A stretch of DNA of 64,000 bases from NCBI RefSeq assembly GCF_000787575.1, contig NW_012236518.1, positions 124,001-188,000 on the forward strand, given 5' to 3'. This stretch comes from Acytostelium subglobosum LB1. Its lineage: Eukaryota > Evosea > Eumycetozoa > Acytosteliales > Acytosteliaceae. Position 1 is the stretch's first letter; each line of letters starts with the position of its first letter. Below, in pieces: positions 56,913 through 64,000 of this stretch. The notes under the pieces were generated by a model that had not been told where the DNA came from, searched no databases, and saw only the letters and a program-made list of their open reading frames with translations. Position numbers and translations under genes: made by a program.

Positions 56913-57334
56913 TGTGAAAAAACGAATGAGTGAATTCATTTTTGTAGCGGAAATTTTTACTCATTTTTTTTTAATAATTTAAATTTCTTCTTAATATAAA
57001 TATATTAGAATTTATCCCTATTGGATAGAACAATTTCATAATAGTTATCTCCCCTAAACAAATTTTTGGTATAAAAACAGAACTAACACACCTATCAAAT
57101 ATAGAAATAAATGAAAAAACTTCCATGAATCAATTTTGGTTTCAATGTTCACCCGATTGAGATGATATTTTTAGATCAATCATTTAATGAAGGACCTTCA
57201 ATCTGACCAAATAATCAATGATTTATAAAGAGTTATTGATCAATCAATCCATCAATCATATATACAACAAACAAATATATATATATATATAACAAACTAT
57301 TTATTTATTAATTAAATATTAACATAATAATATA
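56913..57334. other. AT-rich promoter region of racA
   Basis: Very A/T-rich, with TATATATATATATA at about 57277-57290 upstream of the racA start. It also serves as the 5' flank of the tRNA gene. No gene seen. Confidence 0.5.
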
Positions 57335-59162
57335 ATGCAAAACTTAAAGGTCGTAGTTGTTGGTGATGGAGCAGTTGGCAAGAGTTGTCTTCTGATCGCA
57401 TACACTACCAATGCATTCCCTGGAGAATATGTAGTAAGTAACATCAATCCAGACTTATGTGGACCATCACTCACTAACATAATCAATCAATCAAATCAAT
57501 CAATCAATCAATCATCAGCCAACAGTGTTTGATAACTACTCTGCCAATGTGATGTTTGAAGGAAAGCCTTTCAACATTGGACTGTTTGATACTGCTGGTC
57601 AAGAGGACTATGATAGACTGAGACCATTGTCATACCCACAGACTGACGTATTCATGGTCTGTTTCTCTGTTATATCACGTGCCTCCTTTGAGAACGTCAA
57701 GTACAAGTGGCACCAAGAGATCGTGCACCACTGTCCAGGCATCCCCATGATCCTCGTCGGCACCAAGTGCGATCTCAGAGGTTCGGGCAAGCCCGAGATC
57801 TCGCAGAAGGAAGCTCACGACCTGGCCAAGGAGCTAGGCTACATCGGCTACGTCGAGACGTCCGCACTGGTTCAGACCAATCTCAAGCAGCTGTTTGACA
57901 CTGCCATCAAGGGCACCATGTCTGGCGCCTACAAGAAGTCCAAGGCAACCAAGACCAAGAGTGGCAAGCCAATGCCAGTGCCACCCGCCATGCCACCCGC
58001 AGGCAAGGCACCATGGATCAACATCATCACCTCGACGTACGAGAAGGAGATGAAGCAGACGCTCGATCATCAGAAGTTTGCCGATGTCAAGTTCACATTC
58101 GAGAATGACAAACCCATCCTCGCTCACAGAGTAGTACTATGCTCGGCCTCACAGGTGTTCCGTCGTCTGTTCGCCGTCACACTCAACACTGATCACTCTG
58201 CCTTCACACCAGAGGACATTAGCGAGGGCCGCGTCAAGGGCATCGTCGCCAAGAAGACCGTTCCCATGGCTCACTATGAAGATGGATCGCTTTCAAACGG
58301 TGAGCAGGTCGAGATCCAGGTTGCTTCAAAGATCAGCAGACGCATCTTCTATCGCTACCTCGAATTCATTTACACTGGCCTTCTAAACTGCGTGGACAAG
58401 ACCGATCAGCTCAAGGAGACTATTGAAGTGGCCGAGATGTTTGAGTGCAAGTATCTGGTTTCAGCCTGCAAGAACCTTGGCAATGGCGCTGAGGATCTCA
58501 ACCCAAGCATTGGAACATTCTTGAACGACGAGATTGGTGAGCGCAGCAAGGAGCTATTCTTTGACAAGAAGATCTTCTCGGATATTCAGTTTGTCGTCGA
58601 GGGCAAGACATTCTACGCTCACAAGGCATTCATCTATGCTCGCTCCAACGTCATCAACTCATACATTGCGTCAACCAGCACATTCTCGGAGCGTGATGAT
58701 GCCACAATCAAGGTCGAACAATCCACCTCTGACAACTTCAAGGCCGTTCTCGAGTACCTGTACACAGCCCACGCACCCATTGAGGAGGGCGACTCAGTCG
58801 GCATCCTGGTGCTGGCCAACCGTTTTGGACTTTCGCGTCTGGTGTCTCTGTGCGAGCTGTACATATCAAAGGAGATTGAGAAGGCCACCGAGGTGGGCAT
58901 CTTCCGCTCGGAGTTGGACATCATTGGACTGCTGATCTGCGCCAAGGCACACAATGCCGAGCAGTTGTCCAAGTTCTGTCTGCACTTTATCTCGTCCAAC
59001 TACCAACCCATGAGGAAGAGAAAGGAGTTTGAGAAGCTGGACAGCTCCACCAAGAAGTATCTGGAAGAGAACCAGTGGCCTCCAGTATGGTACATCACCG
59101 CCTGTGAGGAGTACGAGCAAGAGATGGCCAAGTTGAACGACAAGAACTGTTCAATCATGTAA
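57335..59162 (+). CDS. racA: RhoBTB-type GTPase RacA
   Basis: Exons 57335-57433 and 57519-59162; 580 residues. GTPase domain residues 1-~175: [19 protein letters not shown] at the exon junction, [15 protein letters not shown] and ETSAL. The Rho insert is shortened ([10 protein letters not shown]). After a Pro/Lys linker come two BTB domains, ~220-345 ([18 protein letters not shown]) and ~385-490 ([17 protein letters not shown]), then a C-terminal helical region. The domain order is that of RhoBTB proteins, which link to cullin-3. Unlike animal RhoBTBs it ends in a CAAX box (CSIM), allowing prenylation. The GTP-binding motifs look intact. Coding exon 2 has high GC and C-ending codons, suggesting good expression. 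Confidence 0.95.
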
Positions 59163-59419
59163 ACATCCCTCCAGCCTAGCATACCTTTCCCTGTCTTCCA
59201 CCTGTCTTATCATTTTTTTCCCCTCCAACTATATAACAACAACTTAAGTAAATCCTTTTGTTCTTTCCACTTTGTAACAAGTCCCATTGATTGGTTGATC
59301 TAGTGGAATGATCCCAGGTTTGGTGATTTTGGTTGAATGAGTGGAATGATTCCAGGTTTTGATTTGATTGATTGTACATATGCTACAACGAACGATCATC
59401 ATTGTTTAATTGATCATTA

Positions 59420-60505
59420 TTACTCATCAGTGCTCTGGATCATCATCATATCACTGTTTGGGAATTCTGATCGTCTGATTCGGATACTACAAGAGACTGG
59501 ATTTGATTGGAATTGATTGGAATGATGATCAGTCTCGTGTTGGAATGATGACATCGAATGAATGGATGGATGAATGTTCAACTTACTCTTCTCGACCTTT
59601 TGTAGATTGCCCTCAACCATTGTAACCTTTGATTGAAGGTCTTTTGAAAGATGTATATACTTTAGTCCAGTGTAGATGGTCCTTACAAACTCATTGACCA
59701 AGAAGCATTCTTCATAGTTCTTCTGTGTCACGCAGTTTGTTGCATATCTCATCAACTCTCCGGTGAGGTCTGCCAGTCCAAGTAAATAGTCCTCAATCGT
59801 TATTATCGTTCCTATTGTTTCCTGTTGATCATTTAACCTTGTCAGTGACTTTGATGGATTGAATGAATGAATGATTGAGGCTGGTGTGCCAGACAAGACA
59901 TTACATTTCCAATTGACTTCTTTATCTTGTTGTGTATCTCATCAAGAGTGACTAGTTTACGAGTCATTAGATAGTGTTGGAATGATACGGCTTCAATGTA
60001 CTCTTGAAGTCCCCATGTGAATGATCGTTGATACTTCCAATACTCCTCATTCTCCAACTCTTTCATTATCTGTGCAATCATCATATTTATCTTATCCAGA
60101 TCCTTATTCGATTGATCTATCAATTGTTGTTGATCTTCAAAGCAATAACTCTGTAATGTAGATATCACCTTCTTACTATTGATAGTTATATCACGACTTA
60201 TCTTTACAATCCTCTCTCGTCTATCATTCTGATTAAGTGAGCGACACTGTGAGTGATGTGATCAATAGACAAGTCCAATCAATGATACTTACTGATTCAT
60301 TCAATTGATCTTTGTACGACCTGAAGAGAGTGACGATCTCACTCTCATTTGGTTGAGGTTGGTCTGATGATCGCTGTCCTTGGTCATTCCTTTGATACTT
60401 TTGGTTACGTCCACCACCACCTGCTTGTTGTTGTTGATTATTATCTGATGATGATGATGATGATTGATCACCTCCACTAACAGTATCCCTATTGAACCTC
60501 TTCAT
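59420..60505 (-). CDS. tsnax: translin-associated factor X (TRAX), C3PO nuclease subunit
   Basis: Exons 60505-60293, 60228-59905, 59821-59587 and 59496-59420; 282 residues. The first ~70 residues are S/Q/G-rich; then the all-helical translin fold: FTWGLQEYIEAVSFQHYL, the YLLGLADLTGELMRYATNCV helix, and a C-terminal helix ending CSIRIRRSEFP. The acidic residues that form the RNase site in TRAX (two Glu of QEYIEA and Asp of ADLTGE) are present. With translin it forms C3PO, which degrades passenger strands of siRNA and other small RNAs. The last acceptor (after AATCCAG) was chosen because it restores the conserved C-terminus; the next AG gives a premature stop. Confidence 0.93.
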
Positions 60506-60825
60506 TTCTAACAAACTGGAGATTTGTAAAGTGTTATTGTATGTTCATTTAGATAATTTATCACACGACTACAAGCCAAGTTCAAGTTATATTGTGTAGT
60601 GTTTTTAATTTTAATAATAATTATAAATATTGACATTACTCAAATAAATAAATGGTAATTAATTACATTTTCCTAAACTATAAATAAATCCAAACATTTA
60701 TCTCTCTTTTACCAAACTTTGATTGATATATATGATCCACGTTGGTTAGTCCTCCACCACTTACCGGTAAGTTAACTTTATCTCAAAATGATTATGGTGA
60801 TTGATCACATCACTCCACCAATATT
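60506..60825. promoter_or_regulatory. 5' flank of TRAX
   Basis: AT-rich, with AATAATAATTATAAATATT near 60615. Nothing further recognised. Confidence 0.4.
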
Positions 60826-61008
60826 ATGCCTTCTGAACTTCTTCATATCTAACTACAATATAATATACCCTTTGGAAATGGATACTTTGATCGTCCATAT
60901 GATCCTGAATTCTTTGTACCAGGTTCTAATGGTGGCTACATAGTTAAAGAAGATATCAATGAAGATAATAATGATTATTCTGATGTTTGGGAACCAAATC
61001 GTAATTAG
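60826..61008 (+). pseudogene. small ORF interrupted by one in-frame TAA
   Basis: From ATG 60826 the frame reads MPSELLHI, then a TAA (60850-60852), then 51 protein-like codons without ATG (PFGNGYFDRPYDPEFFVPGS … YSDVWEPNRN) ending in TAG. No GT…AG pair can remove the stop: there is no AG between the start and 60852. It may be a recently broken small gene, a sequence error, or chance. No family is recognised. Confidence 0.35.
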
Positions 61009-61127
61009 TCCTGTTTAAACAAATAAATATATCCAATAACTTGTCTACTTGTCTGTCCAATGTCAAAACTCTTCGTGAATCATCCACGTGGATGGATGGA
61101 TGATGTTTATTGAGATATATCATTCAT

Positions 61128-63317
61128 TCATTCCTCAATGTCGTCTTCTCGGAGCACTTCATTGTTTCCATACAAAATCCTTATTCCTGGTAGGCTATCC
61201 TCATCATCATCATTATCTTGGTTATTCTTGTTGTTTTTGTTGTTGTACCTATTGTTGTTGTTGTTGTACTTGTATCGATTGTTGTTGTTGAATGATGACG
61301 ATGATGATGATCCTCCACCACCAACACCAGATTTGAAATCGGTCTCCAATTCATTACGCTCTTGCTTTACAGTGTCCTTGTCATTGAGTTGATTCTCTCT
61401 AAAATTACCAAATGCCATGTAGCCATTGGGATTGATGGCCAAGCGATCGAGCATTGCCTTGCCCTCACTCTTGAAGAATGTTGAGTAAGGATGGCTCAAA
61501 TCATGATACTGTTTGATATTACGTTGTCGACTGATGTATAGCAAGAATGGGAGAGTGTGTGACAACATTGGTGACTGTTCATACAATGACATTGATTGCA
61601 TCGGTTGAATGATTGCTGCCAAGCTACCAGACGATGATGTACTACCACTACTGCCACTTGACCTGTTGTTGTTGGAGGTAGACCTGGATGTAGTAATTGA
61701 CTGTGATTGGAATGTTTGAGCCAGGTATTGCTGTGAGATCAACTGTTGATTGAAAAGGAAGTCGCGGAGGTTGTCTTTCAGTGTCTGACAGTGTTGTGTG
61801 GACTGATGGAAGTGAGGCTTGACAAACTGGAAGTACTGGCGAGAGGCCGGTGTGTTGTGAGAATAGGTGAATCCTCGCAGTGAAACTGACATGGCCTGGG
61901 GATTGGCCGTGTCGAATGTGATGTGTGACTTTGAGGTGGAGATGATGTCGGCGTCGCTCAGATACTGCATCGTGTCGCTGACCTCGTCAATGTCCACGTA
62001 GAATGACAAGAAGTTCTCGTGAAGGAATGATATAAACATGCTGCCATCCACATGAGAGTGTTCAAACACCTCCTCAGGTATGTTCTCCAAAGGTGCTCGA
62101 TTGTACTTTTCCTTGTACCATAGGTTTTTGTTGTTGTTTCCTGTGGCAACTACATTGACAAGGTGTCAGTAAGGTCGGACGTTCAGGCCAGAGTAAGTTA
62201 ACTTACTTCGCTTGTTGTAGAGTATTTTGCCTAGTGAGTGGAACAGGGATAGAGAGTGCTCCCTGTTCTTGGACTTGTCGGCTGCTGACTTGGAATCGGA
62301 GGCACTCTTCTTTGTGGCCTTCTTTGGCTTGACAATGACCTCTCTATTCTTTCCAACACAGTGAAACTCGAGAGAGTTGATCGCGGCACGAATATCACCT
62401 CCACTCTCCAATCGAATCGATTCCACAATGTCGTCCTCCACCTTGTATCCCTCTTTGATTGTCATTTCCTTCAAGTACTTAAACATTGTAACAGGGGCAA
62501 CAGCGTTGAATCTAGATTCGGAATCATATGAGTGAGTGTGAGATAAGATGAGATTGAATAGGATTGAATAGCTTCGTGATACTTACGCAATCTGCTTTGT
62601 ATGTACATTGTTTTGCAGTTGATAATCAAGTAGTTGATTGAGTCCAGAGTTGCCAGCAAAGCTGTCAGAGTAGATAAAGATAAGTGGATAGATGGTACGT
62701 TTGAGAAACATTCGGAATGATTGTCTAAACTCATCGAGAACATGTGGCTGGATATTCGGTAACTCCTCAATTAAGAGTAGCTTCTTCTTGCCTGTTGTCG
62801 CTCCAAACAAATCGCATCTAATTGTTAAGGAGTTAGGATATATGTATATATACTTGTGCAAATCCGAGATATCAAATTACCTTTCGTTTGACTTTAGCCA
62901 GTTCTTAAAGGTCTCAAACTGTGGCGTGTAGTTACTCCTGACCTTGTCGTCTTGGTTCTTGATCACATCCATCACGGGATTGATCCACTCTTCAATCTGA
63001 AAAGAGAAGATGTTGGCCATTACCTTGATCAGGGCTGTCTTACCTGCTCCGGTCGGTCCTGTCATTATCAACATCTTTTGAGTCTACGTTGGCATGTCAC
63101 AGTGTCGTGAGTGAGTAAATGAGTGATGGATGGTGGAATGGGGACCACTTACGATGAGTGTGCTGTTCGATATCTCTTTGCAACGATCTTGGAACCAGTT
63201 CTTGACCTCATCCACTTTGTTGCGATGGATGACCAATCTGATATCCTCCTCAGTCTTGGGCTCGTGCTTTTCGATCCAAGGTCGGACGTCCTTTGTCTTG
63301 GCTGACCTGTTGTTGTT

Positions 63318-63352
<35 letters not shown>

Positions 63353-64000
63353 CCGTTGTCTTGGTGGTCGAATAACTGTCAACGTTGAATATATCGTCAA
63401 TGAAGTCGTTTCCATGTTGAATCTTTATCGTGGATGTTGTTGTTGTAGATGGGGATTGATCACGTGATTGGTGTCCGCCAACACCAATACTACTACTACT
63501 TGAGTGACCATTGATAACAATTGGTTTGCCATGTGTCGAAAGTGATGACAAGGAGACTGTGGATGCAGAGATACCAGTGATGACTGACTTGCCAATTGAT
63601 GTGTCGTTGTCTTTCCTTGCAAACTTGGACCGCGGTAGTTGCTTTTTGATCACCAATGGATCATCCTCTTCGATATCTTCTGGCTGTTGCTGTGGTGTCA
63701 GTGTTGGTGTTGGTGTCAATGGCGGTGTTGTTGGCGTTGGTTGTGACTCATCGCCTGGCTGCTTCCTCTTTCTGAACTCTGGTAGTTTGGTCAACACCAC
63801 TTCCACCTCAGGCAACGACGAAGGTGTTGGCTGTGATGGAGGGGTTGAAGATATTGGCGTGCTTTGTTGTGTCTTTCTTCTTGTTGTTGGTGTACTACTG
63901 CTGATGCTGCTGACTATGTCGATCTTCTTAATACTACTGCTGCTCGTGCTGTTGATACTGCTGTTGCTACTTGTGACGCTGATGCTAGACAACTTGAAGT
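61128..64000 (-). CDS. rad17: RAD17 checkpoint clamp loader, 5' end beyond window
   Basis: Exons (64000 edge)-63153, 63083-62881, 62817-62587, 62511-62207 and 62149-61128, all in phase. At the right edge the frame stays open and no ATG is seen, so the N-terminus is outside. The visible N-terminal ~230 residues are S/T/P/Q/N-rich with poly-N. VRPWIEKHEPKTEEDI leads into the AAA+ domain with Walker A GPTGAGKTA in exon 2, LLLIEELPN as the Walker B region in exon 3, and AFNAVAPVTMFKYL in exon 4. GGDIRAAINSLEFHC is the sensor-2 region. RAD17 with RFC2-5 loads the 9-1-1 clamp at damaged DNA. The C-terminus is again low-complexity (poly-N, poly-S) and acidic. Confidence 0.93.

Noticed and set aside
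57477-57518. Repeated ATCA units as a CRISPR-like or satellite array
   Set aside because: Simple intronic tetranucleotide tracts without unique spacers; eukaryotic nuclear context.
22411-64000. A coordinated DNA-maintenance gene cluster (CTC1-like, UBC9, BRCT/RAMA, BET-like, RAD17)
   Set aside because: The genes are scattered on both strands among unrelated genes, with separate promoters; no evidence beyond proximity.

Overview
The window reads as nuclear DNA of a social amoeba (Dictyostelia, Amoebozoa). Evidence: short introns of about 45-105 bases with GT(A/G)(A/T)G...AG borders, many packed with tetranucleotide (TCAA)n or (TTGA)n tracts; AT-rich intergenic DNA; poly-Q, poly-N, poly-T and poly-S runs in proteins; and typical gene families (PAK kinase, RhoBTB RacA, TIG-domain remnant, tRNA-linked non-LTR retroelement, ANK-BTB-bromodomain protein). 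Coding DNA is much richer in GC than in D. discoideum, so another dictyostelid group is likely; the species is not assigned. Gene models were built by hand from open frames plus splice-phase matching; almost every junction closes in frame.

Layout, left to right. 1-10 kb: 3' end of a PAK kinase, chromodomain protein, secreted membrane protein (-), B-box/VPS13-C-like protein, long-form RNase Z (-), mitochondrial SDR reductase, small membrane protein. 10-22 kb: Q-rich protein (-), a long intergenic stretch, VPS29, Ub-like/PH/coiled-coil protein, PDHX-like E3-binding protein, mitochondrial carrier, NIF3-like protein (-), coiled-coil protein. 22-32 kb, all minus: a PEP-carboxykinase-like protein without its nucleotide-binding loop, a seven-exon CTC1-like OB-fold protein, an ankyrin-type protein. 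33-41 kb: GH74 xyloglucanase, SMPD4-like protein (-), UBC9, Rac-type GTPase (-). 40.5-44.3 kb: gene-poor. 44-55 kb: RGS protein, exocyst Sec3 (-), RAMA/BRCT protein, ANK-BTB-bromodomain-NET protein. 55.2-57 kb: a junk island with a TIG pseudogene, a truncated tRNA-linked retroelement, an assembly gap and tRNA-Asn. 57-64 kb: racA, TRAX (-), a broken small ORF, and RAD17 (-), which leaves the right edge.

Genes often alternate in strand, giving convergent pairs only 35-260 bases apart and divergent pairs sharing short promoters. There is no operon and no single pathway. Several genes concern genome maintenance (CTC1-like, RAD17, BRCT/RAMA, UBC9, BET-like NET protein) or mitochondria (PDHX-like, SDR, carrier, PEPCK-like), but this looks like chance proximity. 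The most unusual items are the PEPCK-like pseudoenzyme, the RAMA-BRCT and ANK-BTB-bromo-NET architectures, the B-box/VPS13-C fusion, two interstitial telomere-like tracts, and the nested retroelement next to tRNA-Asn.
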